Origin: Bradyrhizobium ivorense
GTDB lineage: Bacteria > Pseudomonadota > Alphaproteobacteria > Rhizobiales > Xanthobacteraceae
Direction of reading: 5' to 3'
DNA: 64,000 nucleotides
Assembly (NCBI RefSeq): GCF_900696085.1
Contig: NZ_CAADFC020000016.1
Coordinates: 1-64,000, forward strand
Shown: in pieces, positions 8,448-17,426 of the stretch
Numbering within the stretch: the first letter of the stretch is position 1
Layout: every line of letters starts with the position of its first letter
The notes under the pieces: generated by a model
Databases searched by the model: none
What the model saw: the letters and a program-made list of their open reading frames with translations, nothing else
What the model was told of the DNA's origin: nothing
Program-made: the position numbers and the translations under genes

Positions 8448-9101
8448 TTACGTCTCGAGCTGGCGCTGCAGGCCGCGCACAAACTCGGTGAGCCCGGTGC
8501 GGCGCTCGCGCTTGAGCCGCTCGGCCTTCAGGATCGACTGCACCTCGGCAAAGGCGTCGTCGACGTTCTGGTTGACGACGATGTAGTCGTACTCGGCCCA
8601 GTGGCTGAGCTCATGGGTGGCGCGATTCATCCGCCCGCGAATCACCTCCTCGGAATCCTGCGCGCGGGTGTGCAGCCGCTTCTCGAGGTCGGCCGCCGAT
8701 GGCGGCAGGATGAAGACGCTGACCACGTCGGCGCGCGCCTTCTCGCGCAACTGCTGGGTGCCCTGCCAGTCGATGTCGAACAGCACGTCCTGCCCGGCCG
8801 CCAGCGCAGCCTCGACCGGCGCCCGCGGCGTGCCGTAGCGGTTGTCGAACACGGTTGCCCATTCCAACAGGTCGCCCTGCTTGGCCATCTGCTCGAACTT
8901 CGCCTTGGCGACGAAGAAGTAGTCGCGGCCCTCGACCTCGCCCGGCCGCTTCGCCCGCGTGGTCGCCGACACCGACATTTTCAGCCCCGGCATGCGGTCG
9001 ATCAGCATGCGCGACAGCGTGGTCTTGCCGGCGCCCGAGGGCGACGACAGGACGAACATCAGTCCGCGCCGCTCAACGCCGTCAAAACCCTGCGCCGTCA
9101 T
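8448..9101 (-). CDS. gmk: Guanylate kinase
   Basis: ATP-dependent phosphorylation of GMP to GDP. P-loop SSPSGAGKTTL with K26, then the GMP-binding region TTRAKRPGEVEGRDYFFV and the lid and C-terminal helices are visible. The 217 residues are typical. It begins 7 bp after the yicC stop, with a GGAGTGA-like ribosome site inside the end of yicC, so the two are probably one transcript, as in many alphaproteobacteria. Confidence 0.97.
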   Translation of the reverse strand: MTAQGFDGVERRGLMFVLSSPSGAGKTTLSRMLIDRMPGLKMSVSATTRAKRPGEVEGRDYFFVAKAKFEQMAKQGDLLEWATVFDNRYGTPRAPVEAALAAGQDVLFDIDWQGTQQLREKARADVVSVFILPPSAADLEKRLHTRAQDSEEVIRGRMNRATHELSHWAEYDYIVVNQNVDDAFAEVQSILKAERLKRERRTGLTEFVRGLQRQLET

Positions 9102-9108
9102 GGTTCAT

Positions 9109-9996
9109 TCACTCCAGGTTCTGAACCTGCTCGCGGAATTGCTCGACCACGTTCTTCATCGCGAGCCCGGTATTGGTCAGTTCGACGTCGTTGGATTTCG
9201 AGCAGCAGGTGTTGACCTCGCGGTTGAACTCCTGGGCGAGGAAGTCGAGCCGCCGCCCCACCGGGCCGCCCTTGCCGATCATCTCGCGCGCCTGCGCGAT
9301 GTGCGAGGCGATGCGGTCGAGCTCCTCGCGGATGTCGGCCTTGGTGGCGATCAGGATCGCCTCCTGGCTGAGTCGGTCGGCATCGAAGCGGTCGGAGGTC
9401 TCGAGCAGCGCCGCGATCTGCTCGGCAAGCCGCGCCTTGATCGCCTCGGGCTTGCGGCCGGGTGCCGCCTCCGCGCGCCGGGCGAGCCCCTCGATCTCGT
9501 CCATCCGCTGCATCAGAATCTGGCCGAGCGCATCGCCCTCGCGGCGGCGCATCTCGACGAGACTGTCGAGCGCCTGTTCGAACGCCTTGGCCGCCGCCTC
9601 GCGCGCCGCCTTGTCCTCGTCCTCGTTGCTCTCGGGCTCGACCACTTCGATGACGCCCTTGATGCCGAGCAGGCCGTCGATGCTCGGCGCCACCGCGTCG
9701 ATGCGCTGCGCGAGCGTGCCGGCGACCTTCACCACGGCGGCCAGGACGTCCTCGTTGATGCGGATGGTCTGCGCCGCATCGGCGCGCTTGACGCTGAGAT
9801 TGGCGTAGACCGTGCCGCGCGAGAGCAGCTCGCCGGCGCGCTTCTTGGCGAACGCCTCCAGCTCGTCCCAGCCGGACGGCAGCCGCAACCGCAGGTCATA
9901 GCCCTTGGCATTGACCGATTTCAGCTCCCACTCGAACGTGTAGGGACCGCTCGCGCCATGGCTTCGGGCAAAGCCAGTCATGCTCGACAGCGCCAT
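9109..9996 (-). CDS. yicC: YicC/YloC family endoribonuclease
   Basis: The YicC family is linked to RNA decay (endoribonuclease activity reported for E. coli YicC) and stress survival. The signature start ALSSMTGFARS and the C-terminal TCCSKSND...NTGLAMKNVVEQFREQVQNLE are both present. ATG 9996 is chosen because TGGAGAA lies about 9 bases upstream and it gives the usual length of about 295 residues; an upstream in-frame start at 10032 would add 12 residues not typical of the family. It precedes gmk. Confidence 0.93.
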   Translation of the reverse strand: MALSSMTGFARSHGASGPYTFEWELKSVNAKGYDLRLRLPSGWDELEAFAKKRAGELLSRGTVYANLSVKRADAAQTIRINEDVLAAVVKVAGTLAQRIDAVAPSIDGLLGIKGVIEVVEPESNEDEDKAAREAAAKAFEQALDSLVEMRRREGDALGQILMQRMDEIEGLARRAEAAPGRKPEAIKARLAEQIAALLETSDRFDADRLSQEAILIATKADIREELDRIASHIAQAREMIGKGGPVGRRLDFLAQEFNREVNTCCSKSNDVELTNTGLAMKNVVEQFREQVQNLE

Positions 9997-10118
9997 CGCG
10001 TAAAATTCTCCAGCAGAAGGATATGGACTCAACCGGGCCGACGGGACTCGTCCGGAGTCGCCTGCGACCTTAAAACGGATTCCGTGAAGGTGGAATTACG
10101 TTCCCACCCTCGCTGTTT

Positions 10119-10167
10119 GAGCATGATCTGTTCGGAAAACCGCTTCACACTTTTCCGGATCATGCTC
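10119..10167. repeat. Dispersed 49-bp palindromic repeat, copy 2 (at the mltG stop)
   Basis: Same design as the copy at 3193-3241: outer arms GAGCATGATC/GATCATGCTC, inner arms CGGAAAA/TTTTCCG. Its right end touches the stop codon of mltG (TAG, reverse complement of 10167-10169). It could act as a transcript 3'-end hairpin between mltG and yicC. Confidence 0.85.
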
Positions 10168-11426
10168 TAGCGCTGCACCACCGGCGGCGAAGTGGTCTGC
10201 TGCGCCGCGCCCTGACGGCCGCCGCGCGGCGGCTTCTTCTGATTGGTCGGCTTCGGCGGCGTCGCCGCCGTAGGATTGGTGTCGGCCGATCCGGGCACTG
10301 CTGCCGCCGGCGGCGGATCATCCGCCGGCTCGACGGTGTCGTTCTGGATCTGCTTTTCCGACGCGCGCAGCTTGGCGACGTTCTTGGCGTGCTGATCGTA
10401 GGTTTCGGTGAAGGCGTGGCCGCCGGTTCCGTCGGCGACGAAGAACAGGTCGCGCGTGCGCGCCGGGTTGGCGGTCGCCTCCAGCGAGGCGCGGCCGGGA
10501 TTGGCGATCGGCCCGGGCGGCAGGCCTTCAATCACATAGGTGTTGTAGGGCGAGGGCTGCGTGATCTCGCTGCGCTTGATCGGCCGTCCCAGCGTGCCCT
10601 TGCCGCCGACCAGGCCGTAGATGATCGTCGGATCCGACTGCAGCTTCATCTTCTGGCGCAGGCGGTTGACGAACACGGCGGCGACGCGGCTGCGCTCGTC
10701 GGCGCGGCCGGTTTCCTTCTCGACGATCGAGGCCAGCGTCACCAGCTGGTCCGGCGATCGCAGCGGCGTGTCCGGATTGCGGCGCTCCCAGATTTCGGCG
10801 AGCACGCGCTTCTGCGCCTGCTGCATGCGCTGGATCACCTGGTCGCGCGTGGTGCCGCGCGGGAATTTGTAGGTCTCCGGCAGCAGCGTTCCCTCGCGCG
10901 GGATCTCGCGCACCGAGCCGGAGAAGATGTCGTTGTCGGAAAGCCGCGTCACGATCTGCTCGGAGGTCAGGCCTTCCGGAATGGTGACGGCGTGCTGCAC
11001 CACCTTGCCTTCGACCATCGTCGCGATGACGTCGCGCAGGCTCGCATTCTTCTGGAACGAATATTCGCCGGGCTTGAGATCCGAGCTGGCCTTCAGCGCG
11101 AACACGCTGCCGATGAAGACCCAGGGATTGACGTTGATGACGCCCTCGCGCGACAGCGCGTCGGCGATGTCGCGCTTGGTGGCGCGGGCCGGGATGTTGA
11201 CGATCTTGTCTTCCTGGAGCGGCCCCGGCGCTTCCAACGTCTGCTTGCCGTAGTAATACACAGCTCCCGCGCCGATCATCAGGATGATCAGCAGCGTGAA
11301 GATGGCGTTGCCGACGATCACGAAAGGATTGCGGGCACGGTCCGAACGTTTCGGCGGCGGCGGAACCTGTTCAGGCTCCAGCGCGGCACGCGGGCTCCTC
11401 GGTGAAATGGGCGGCCTCTCACTCAT
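10167..11426 (-). CDS. mltG: Endolytic transglycosylase MltG (YceG family)
   Basis: Inner-membrane lytic transglycosylase that cuts nascent peptidoglycan and helps end glycan strands. A cytoplasmic N-terminus of about 34 residues, one transmembrane helix (about 35-57), a LysM-like region and the YceG catalytic domain are seen. The catalytic glutamate is in LASIVEKETG (about E236, by alignment to the E. coli motif). The C-terminal ~60 residues are a Pro/Lys-rich disordered tail beyond the normal domain. The position between fabF and yicC is conserved in alphaproteobacteria. Confidence 0.95.
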   Translation of the reverse strand: MSERPPISPRSPRAALEPEQVPPPPKRSDRARNPFVIVGNAIFTLLIILMIGAGAVYYYGKQTLEAPGPLQEDKIVNIPARATKRDIADALSREGVINVNPWVFIGSVFALKASSDLKPGEYSFQKNASLRDVIATMVEGKVVQHAVTIPEGLTSEQIVTRLSDNDIFSGSVREIPREGTLLPETYKFPRGTTRDQVIQRMQQAQKRVLAEIWERRNPDTPLRSPDQLVTLASIVEKETGRADERSRVAAVFVNRLRQKMKLQSDPTIIYGLVGGKGTLGRPIKRSEITQPSPYNTYVIEGLPPGPIANPGRASLEATANPARTRDLFFVADGTGGHAFTETYDQHAKNVAKLRASEKQIQNDTVEPADDPPPAAAVPGSADTNPTAATPPKPTNQKKPPRGGRQGAAQQTTSPPVVQR

Positions 11427-11552
11427 CGATGCAAACCAATCCTGCCGGTTTCAATCGTGGCCGGACAAACCCCTGCCCTGCCAATAGCATACGCCCGCTC
11501 TTAGGAGTCGCCGCCGAATACGGCAAAACGGTGGACTAGGTCTAAAGCACTA

Positions 11553-12818
11553 CTAATTGGTCACGCGCTGCACGATCACGGAGGCGTTGGTGCCCCCGAA
11601 ACCGAACGAATTCGACAACGCCACATTCACATCGCGCTTGCGCGAGGTGTGCGGCACAAGATCGATTGCCGTTTGCACCGACGGGTTATCGAGATTGATG
11701 GTCGGCGGCACCACATTATCGCGAATCGCGAGAATCGCGAAGATCGCCTCGATCGCACCGGCCGCACCGAGCAGATGTCCGGTCGCCGACTTGGTCGACG
11801 ACATCGACACCTTCGAGGCGGCGTTGCCGAGCAGACGCTCGACCGCGGCAAGCTCGATCTCGTCGCCGACCTGCGTCGAGGTGCCGTGTGCGTTGATGTA
11901 GTCGAGGTCGGAGGCGGTGAGGCCGGCGCGCTTCAGCGCCATGCTCATACTGCGGAAGCCGCCATTGCCGTCCGGCGGCGGCGAGGTGATGTGAAAGGCG
12001 TCGCCCGACAGGCCATAGCCGGTCACCTCGGCGTAGATCTTGGCGCCGCGCCGCTTGGCGTGCTCGTATTCCTCCAGCACGACGACGCCGGCGCCCTCGC
12101 CCATCACGAAGCCGTCGCGATCCTTGTCGTAGGGCCGCGAAGCCTTTTCCGGCGTGTCGTTGAAGCCGGTGGACAGCGCGCGCGCCGCACAGAAGCCGGC
12201 GATGCCGATCCGCGAGATCGGCGATTCGGCGCCGCCCGCCACCATCACTTCGGCATCGCCAAGCGCGATCAGCCGCGCGGCGTCGCCGACTGCATGCGCA
12301 CCGGTGGAGCACGCCGTGACGACGGAATGATTGGGCCCCTTGAGGCCATGCTCGATCGAGACATAGCCGGACGCCAAGTTGATCAGGCGGCCCGGAATGA
12401 AGAACGGCGAGACCCGGCGCGGTCCGCGCTCCTTCAACAGGATCGCGGTTTCGGCGATGCCGGTAAGGCCGCCGATGCCGGAGCCGATCATCGTGCCGGT
12501 CGCAAACTGGTCATCATCGGACTGCGGATGCCAGTCGGCATCGTCGAGCGCCTGCTTGGCCGCGCACATCGCGAACAGGATGAACTCGTCGACCTTGCGC
12601 TGGTCCTTCGGCTCCATCCACTGATCGGGATTGAAGGTGCCGTTCGAGCCGTCGCCGCGCGGGATGAAGCAGGCGACCTGGCTCGGCAGGTCGGACACGT
12701 CGAACGTGTCGATCTTCTTGCCGCCGCTCTGTCCGGCGAGAATGCGCGTCCAAGTTGCGTCTACCCCGCAGCCGAGTGGCGTAACCATGCCCAGCCCCGT
12801 GACGACAACTCGCCTCAT
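11553..12818 (-). CDS. fabF: Beta-ketoacyl-ACP synthase II
   Basis: Condenses malonyl-ACP with acyl-ACP during fatty-acid elongation. The active-site cysteine C170 in VTACSTGAHAV, the first histidine in NAHGTST and the second in GHLLGAAG give the expected Cys-His-His triad. 421 residues, normal for KAS II. GGAGA precedes ATG 12818. It lies downstream of acpP in the fab cluster. Confidence 0.97.
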   Translation of the reverse strand: MRRVVVTGLGMVTPLGCGVDATWTRILAGQSGGKKIDTFDVSDLPSQVACFIPRGDGSNGTFNPDQWMEPKDQRKVDEFILFAMCAAKQALDDADWHPQSDDDQFATGTMIGSGIGGLTGIAETAILLKERGPRRVSPFFIPGRLINLASGYVSIEHGLKGPNHSVVTACSTGAHAVGDAARLIALGDAEVMVAGGAESPISRIGIAGFCAARALSTGFNDTPEKASRPYDKDRDGFVMGEGAGVVVLEEYEHAKRRGAKIYAEVTGYGLSGDAFHITSPPPDGNGGFRSMSMALKRAGLTASDLDYINAHGTSTQVGDEIELAAVERLLGNAASKVSMSSTKSATGHLLGAAGAIEAIFAILAIRDNVVPPTINLDNPSVQTAIDLVPHTSRKRDVNVALSNSFGFGGTNASVIVQRVTN

Positions 12819-12916
12819 ATCAAAGTCTCCGGCCCGCAGTCAGCGGGCAATAATAAGAAACCGGGGGACCGTTCGACCACAGTCCGTCCGGCTCCGTCAA
12901 TTTGACGCGAATGGCG

Positions 12917-13156
12917 TCAGCTCTTCGCGTTCTTCTCGAGAAACTTGGTCGCGTCGCCGACGGTCAGAATCGTTTCCGCCGCATCGTCGGGAATCTCGCA
13001 ACCGAACTCTTCTTCAAAAGCCATCACGAGCTCGACTGTGTCGAGGCTGTCGGCGCCGAGGTCATCGATGAAGCTGGCGCTATCGACCACCTTGTCGGGC
13101 TCGACACCAAGGTGTTCGACCACAATCTTCTTAACCCGCTCGCCAATCTCACTCAT
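12917..13156 (-). CDS. acpP: Acyl carrier protein
   Basis: A 79-residue acidic carrier for acyl intermediates of fatty-acid and lipid A synthesis. The phosphopantetheine attachment site is S37 in GADSLD. The strongly acidic helix II (ELVMAFEEEFG) is the docking face for Fab enzymes. GAGGTTG lies just before ATG 13156. The 288-bp gap back to fabG, plus the high demand for ACP, suggests its own promoter; a TATATT box (reverse complement of 13300-13305) is a candidate -10 element but is weak evidence. Confidence 0.97.
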   Translation of the reverse strand: MSEIGERVKKIVVEHLGVEPDKVVDSASFIDDLGADSLDTVELVMAFEEEFGCEIPDDAAETILTVGDATKFLEKNAKS

Positions 13157-13444
13157 CGTTCAACCTCGTTGTTCCATTGGACCCGACCCCAAGACGATAC
13201 GAGCCATCGTGGTCGTCTCGATTCCTCAATCGCGCATAGTCTTGATTCGGCCCGGTCGTAGCCGACTAAGCCCCGGCGAACGGCAGGCGTCGCCACGCCA
13301 ATATACAGGGTTTCAAAATCCTGCAATGGCGTTCTTAAGCCCATCCGTGGGGGTTCAGCTATCATACTTCCAAAGCCTTGACTACACGCCTGAACTGGCT
13401 CCGGAAAACGGCTTTTCGCCGCATTGCAAGAGCCAGTAAGCAGC

Positions 13445-14182
13445 TCAGATCATGGCCATTCCGCCATTGACGTGAATCGTCTGTCCGGTGACGTACCCGG
13501 CCTCGTTGGAGGCCAGATAGACCGCCGCCGCCGCGATATCCTCGGGCGTTCCGAGCCGCGCCGCAGGAACCTTCGCCAGGATGGATTCGCGCTGCTTGTC
13601 GTTGAGCGCGTCGGTCATCGGCGTCTTGATGAAGCCCGGCGCGATGCAATTGGCGGTCACGCCCCGCTTGGCATATTCGGCGCCGAGCGTCTTGATCAGG
13701 CCGATGATGCCGGCCTTCGATGCGGTGTAGTTGCCCTGCCCCGGATTACCGGTGACGCCGACGATCGACGTGATGGCGATGATGCGGCCGAAGCGCTTGC
13801 GCATCATCAGCTTGGTCGCGGCGCGCGCGAGGCGGAACGTTGCGGTGAGGTTGACGGCGATGACGTCGTCCCAATCCTCGTCGCGCAGCTGCACGAACAG
13901 ATTGTCGCGGGTGATGCCGGCATTGGCGACGAGAATGTCGACCTGCCCCATCGCCGCTTCCGCCGCGGGCACCAGCGCCTCGACGTCGTCCTTGCTGGAA
14001 AGATTGCACGGCAGCACATGCACGCGCTCGCCGAGCTTGGCGGCAAAGCCGTCCAGCACCTCGCGCCGCGTGCCCGAAATCGCCACCGTTGCACCTTGGG
14101 CATGCAGCGCCTGCGCGATCGCGCCGCCGATGCCTCCGGTCGCGCCGGTGACCAGCGCCGTCCTGCCTGTCAGATCAAACAT
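13445..14182 (-). CDS. fabG: 3-oxoacyl-[ACP] reductase
   Basis: NADPH-dependent reduction of beta-ketoacyl-ACP. Cofactor motif TGATGGIG (about 12-19), NAG at 87-89, catalytic S139, Y152 and K156 (NYTASK). 245 residues with the C-terminal GGMAMI typical of FabG. ATG 14182 is preceded by AGGAGAG. It is 20 bp downstream of fabD in the same direction. Confidence 0.97.
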   Translation of the reverse strand: MFDLTGRTALVTGATGGIGGAIAQALHAQGATVAISGTRREVLDGFAAKLGERVHVLPCNLSSKDDVEALVPAAEAAMGQVDILVANAGITRDNLFVQLRDEDWDDVIAVNLTATFRLARAATKLMMRKRFGRIIAITSIVGVTGNPGQGNYTASKAGIIGLIKTLGAEYAKRGVTANCIAPGFIKTPMTDALNDKQRESILAKVPAARLGTPEDIAAAAVYLASNEAGYVTGQTIHVNGGMAMI

Positions 14183-14202
14183 CGAACTCTCCTTCCGGCT
14201 GC

Positions 14203-15156
14203 TTACGCCGAAGCGGCCAGCGCTTCCTTGGCCGCAGCAATATCGTTGGGGCCGCCGACCGACACGCCGACCGCGCCGTCCGCGATGCGCTTGACCAGCC
14301 CGCTCAGCACCTTGCCGGCGCCGATCTCGAAGAACCGGGTCACGCCCTGCCCTGCCATATAGGCAACCGACTCGCGCCAGCGAACGGTGCCGGTGACCTG
14401 CTCGATCAGACGGCGGCGGATCTCGTCGGGATCTGAGATAGCGGACGCCAGCACATTGGCGACCAGTGGCGACGCCGGCGCCTTGATGGTGACGCCGGAC
14501 AGCGCCTCGGCCATCGCATCGGCCGCCGGCTGCATCAGCTTGCAGTGGAACGGCGCCGACACCGGCAGCAGCATCGCGCGCTTGGCGCCTTTGGCTTTCG
14601 CGATCTCGACGGCGCGATCGACCGCGGCCTTGTCGCCGGACACCACGACCTGCCCGCCGCCATTGTCGTTGGCGGCCTGGCACACCTCGCCCTGCGCCGC
14701 CTCGCTGGCGACCGCCACCGCGGTCTCGTAGTCGAGGCCGAGCAGCGCCGCCATCGCACCGGCGCCGACCGGCACGGCCTTCTGCATCGCACGGCCGCGG
14801 GTGCGCAGCAGCCGCGCCGCGTCGCTGACGCTCAGGCTGCCGGCCGCGGCCAGCGCCGAATACTCGCCGAGCGAGTGGCCGGCGACGAACGCCGCGTCAC
14901 GGCCGGCCGAGAAGCCGGCCTCGCTCTCCAGCACGCGCATGGTCGCGATCGAGACCGCCATCAGGGCCGGCTGGGCATTTTCGGTGAGCTGCAGCGTCTC
15001 GCCCGGGCCGTCCCAGATGATCGCGGTCAGCTTCTCGCCGAGCGCCGCATCGACCTCGTCGAACACCGCCTTCGCCGCCGGAAAGGCCTCGGCCAGGGCC
15101 TTGCCCATGCCGACCGCCTGCGAGCCCTGCCCGGGAAACGTGAATGCTGCCGTCAT
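14203..15156 (-). CDS. fabD: Malonyl-CoA:ACP transacylase
   Basis: Transfers malonyl from CoA to ACP. N-terminal FPGQGSQ motif, nucleophile S95 in GHSLGEYSA and the active-site histidine in SAPFHCKLM are present. 317 residues. ATG 15156 with GGGAG upstream fits the conserved start TFPGQGSQ; in-frame sequence further upstream is not part of the family. First gene of the visible fab cluster. Confidence 0.96.
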   Translation of the reverse strand: MTAAFTFPGQGSQAVGMGKALAEAFPAAKAVFDEVDAALGEKLTAIIWDGPGETLQLTENAQPALMAVSIATMRVLESEAGFSAGRDAAFVAGHSLGEYSALAAAGSLSVSDAARLLRTRGRAMQKAVPVGAGAMAALLGLDYETAVAVASEAAQGEVCQAANDNGGGQVVVSGDKAAVDRAVEIAKAKGAKRAMLLPVSAPFHCKLMQPAADAMAEALSGVTIKAPASPLVANVLASAISDPDEIRRRLIEQVTGTVRWRESVAYMAGQGVTRFFEIGAGKVLSGLVKRIADGAVGVSVGGPNDIAAAKEALAASA

Positions 15157-15365
15157 CGGCGGCTCCCTACCTTGTTGAGCGTGATCTGCCCGCAAGCGCC
15201 GCGCGCTTGGCGGGAGGGGCAACGGTACCCGCCTCGCGCAGTCGCGCCCCCGGCGGATCCGGATCATGCCCTGGACCGGGGCCGTAAGACACTGATGAAG
15301 GCTATGTCAAGCCGCGCCGGCGGAACCCCTGGGGATGCCGGGCCGGGCCGGAGAGAGAACCTGGG

Positions 15366-16391
15366 CTAGAACCCGCCGGCATTCTGGTCGGCATTAACCT
15401 TGGCGCCGGCCCGGCTCCGGCGCGCACTGTTGACGAGTTGCCCCGGCCGGTCCTCGCGGTCCGGCCGCGCGGTGGCCAGCCGCAGCACGGCGGAATAGCC
15501 CGGCTGCACCTCCATCCGGTCGGCATAGCGGCTCCGGCTGAGGATGCGGTGGACGCGCGGCAGGTTGTAGCAGGGCACATAGAACAGCAAATGATGCTCG
15601 AGATGGTAGTTCACGTAATAGGGCGCGATGAACAGCCGCTCGAGGAAGTTGGCGCGCGTGGTGCGGGTGTTGCGCAGCGGATCGGACGAGTCCGGCACCA
15701 CCGCATGTTCGGCGATGTTGCGGATGCGGGTGATCACCATCATCCAGGTCAGCAGCGGCACCAGCCACAACAGCGGATAGGCCCACCACACGCCGGCCGC
15801 TGCGAGGCCCGCGAACAGCACGGCGTTGGCCACGCATTGCGGTCCGAGCTTTGCCCAGAAATGTTCGGCGCGCCGCGACAGCGGCCATTCGCTCGGCCCG
15901 AGCGCGTTGAGCAGTTGCGCCCTGCGCTGCTGGTAGCCGGTCTGTCCGGTGATATCGCGGAAGAATTTGCGGCGATAGCTCAGCCGCGTGATCGGGAACG
16001 GTGCCGACAGCACGAGGTCGGGATCGTCCTCCTGCTGCGTCCGCGCATGATGCTGCAGATGATAGCGGCGATAGCTGCGGGTCTCGGCGAAGGTCGGATA
16101 GGCGCAGAACCACTGGCTCAGAAACAGGTTGGTCTTTTCGTCCGCCGACAGGCAGCCATGCGCGCCGTCATGCATCAGGATCGCCAGTCCGAGCTGGCGC
16201 GAGCCGATGATCGCGACCGCGAGCAGATAAGTCAGCGGATTGGGCCACCACGCCACCAGCGCGATCGCGCCCAGGATCAGCGCCCAGGCATGCGCAATCA
16301 GCGCGATGCCCTTCCAGGTCATGCGTTGGCGGACCGCAATCAGTTCATCGTCGGTGAGGAAATCGCGAGCACGCATGCGCAGTGCGGTCAT
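15366..16391 (-). CDS. Membrane fatty acid desaturase-family protein
   Basis: Integral-membrane di-iron oxygenase/desaturase family. Three histidine boxes are visible: HDGAH (about 75), HLQHH (about 112) and HLEHH (about 262), with paired transmembrane segments between them. Such enzymes desaturate or hydroxylate fatty-acyl chains, but the same fold includes carotenoid-modifying enzymes, so the substrate is open. The start codon overlaps the stop of the upstream TetR gene (ATGA), implying translational coupling and control by that regulator. Length 341 residues. Confidence 0.87.
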   Translation of the reverse strand: MTALRMRARDFLTDDELIAVRQRMTWKGIALIAHAWALILGAIALVAWWPNPLTYLLAVAIIGSRQLGLAILMHDGAHGCLSADEKTNLFLSQWFCAYPTFAETRSYRRYHLQHHARTQQEDDPDLVLSAPFPITRLSYRRKFFRDITGQTGYQQRRAQLLNALGPSEWPLSRRAEHFWAKLGPQCVANAVLFAGLAAAGVWWAYPLLWLVPLLTWMMVITRIRNIAEHAVVPDSSDPLRNTRTTRANFLERLFIAPYYVNYHLEHHLLFYVPCYNLPRVHRILSRSRYADRMEVQPGYSAVLRLATARPDREDRPGQLVNSARRSRAGAKVNADQNAGGF

Positions 16392-17098
16392 GAGCCTGTC
16401 TCCCCGTCTGTGGCGGATGAAATGTTGCGATCAGCGACCACGCGCAGGCGCGTCGCGTCATTGGCCGCTGTTGCCGTTGCCTGCTCGCCAAGCGCGCGCA
16501 GCAACTCGCCGCACATTTCCCCGGCTGCGCGGCCCATCGCAAAACCTTCGACGATCACGCCGATCGCGACCGCCCAGAACCGCCGCGAGCTCTCCTCGGG
16601 CGCGCGCAGTGTGCGCCAGCCGTGGCGCTCGACCTGAGCGGCATAGGCGCGCGTGCCCTCGCCGTGCAGCCGCTCGATGGTGCGCTCGACCAGCGGTGCG
16701 AGATCCTGCCGGCGCCGCGTCAGCGTCAGCGCCTCGGCGAAGAACGCAACCGAATCCGTGGCCGTCACCGTCTCGGCCAGCGCATGCGTGTAGTCGCGCG
16801 GCGTGTGCGCCTTGAGCGCGGCCTGCTCGGTCGCGCGGGCGAGATAAAGCATGTCGCGGCAGGCGGCTTCGACGAACAGCGCCTCCTTGGTGCGGAAGTA
16901 ATAGGTGATCTGGCTCGGGAAGGCGTCGGCAGCGGCGGCGATGTCGGAGATCGACGTGCCGGAGAGCCCGCGCTCCTTGAACAGCCGGCTTGCGGCGTCG
17001 AGCAGAAGAGAGCGCATCTTACGCCCCGCCGACCGCGTCGCGCGGACGGTGTGCTTTGGATCGGGCGCTGGCATCCCGGTTGCGGTCTCCGAACCCAT
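16388..17098 (-). CDS. TetR/AcrR family transcriptional regulator (upstream of the desaturase)
   Basis: N-terminal helix-turn-helix (about 30-75: LLLDAASRLFKERGLSGTSI then FPSQITYYFRTKEALF) and a helical ligand-binding domain. ATG 17098 has a strong Shine-Dalgarno GGGGAGG; a longer reading would cross the putative operator. Its 3' end overlaps the desaturase by 4 bp, so the pair forms an operon. A palindrome at 17117-17133 is a plausible autoregulatory operator. The ligand is likely an acyl-CoA or fatty acid, by context only. Confidence 0.9.
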   Translation of the reverse strand: MGSETATGMPAPDPKHTVRATRSAGRKMRSLLLDAASRLFKERGLSGTSISDIAAAADAFPSQITYYFRTKEALFVEAACRDMLYLARATEQAALKAHTPRDYTHALAETVTATDSVAFFAEALTLTRRRQDLAPLVERTIERLHGEGTRAYAAQVERHGWRTLRAPEESSRRFWAVAIGVIVEGFAMGRAAGEMCGELLRALGEQATATAANDATRLRVVADRNISSATDGETGS

Positions 17099-17116
17099 GA
17101 TCGTCCTCCCCTGATA

Positions 17117-17133
17117 TTTGTATGATATACAAA
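17117..17133. promoter_or_regulatory. Candidate TetR operator
   Basis: TTTGTAT-GAT-ATACAAA, a 7-bp perfect palindrome with a 3-base spacer, AT-rich in a GC-rich genome. It starts 19 bp upstream of the TetR start codon, where the promoter should be. Size and position fit TetR-family autorepression. Confidence 0.55.
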
Positions 17134-17362
17134 CAAAGAAATCAACCGCGAAATGCGCCAAGGTAACCGTCCGGCCCCATATCCTCGCGAAATAGCCAGG
17201 CCGAGAACCCTTGCCTTCGCAGCCAAAATCCGTATAACGCGCCCCATTCGTGGGCTCCGGCCGGGAGCTGAACGGACGGTCTCAGCAAATTCACCCGTTG
17301 ATTTTGATGTGGCAGGGCCAGTCGGCCCGTCGTCCCGTGCTCCCGCCTTCTGAGCAGCTCGA

Positions 17363-17422
17363 GTCCTTTCCGAAGGTCTCGAAGGGCTTGTCGCCGGAAA
17401 CCGCGCCAACACAGGAAAGGAC
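17363..17422 (+). promoter_or_regulatory. rpsF 5' leader with Shine-Dalgarno-sequestering inverted repeat
   Basis: GTCCTTTCC (17363-17371) is perfectly complementary to GGAAAGGAC (17414-17422), which contains the rpsF Shine-Dalgarno. The 42 bases between hold several CCG/CGG-rich segments. Leader RNAs of rpsF operons in many bacteria bind the S6:S18 complex and repress translation. Whether this leader has that exact fold is unproven, but SD occlusion by a 9-bp stem is directly visible. Confidence 0.6.
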
Positions 17423-17426
17423 ACCC

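Noticed and set aside
15174..15266. Possible third copy of the GAGCATGATC palindrome between fabD and the desaturase
   Set aside because: GAGCGTGATC and CCGGATCATGCC are present but far apart, with no pairing inner arms. At best a decayed relic, not supportable as a copy.
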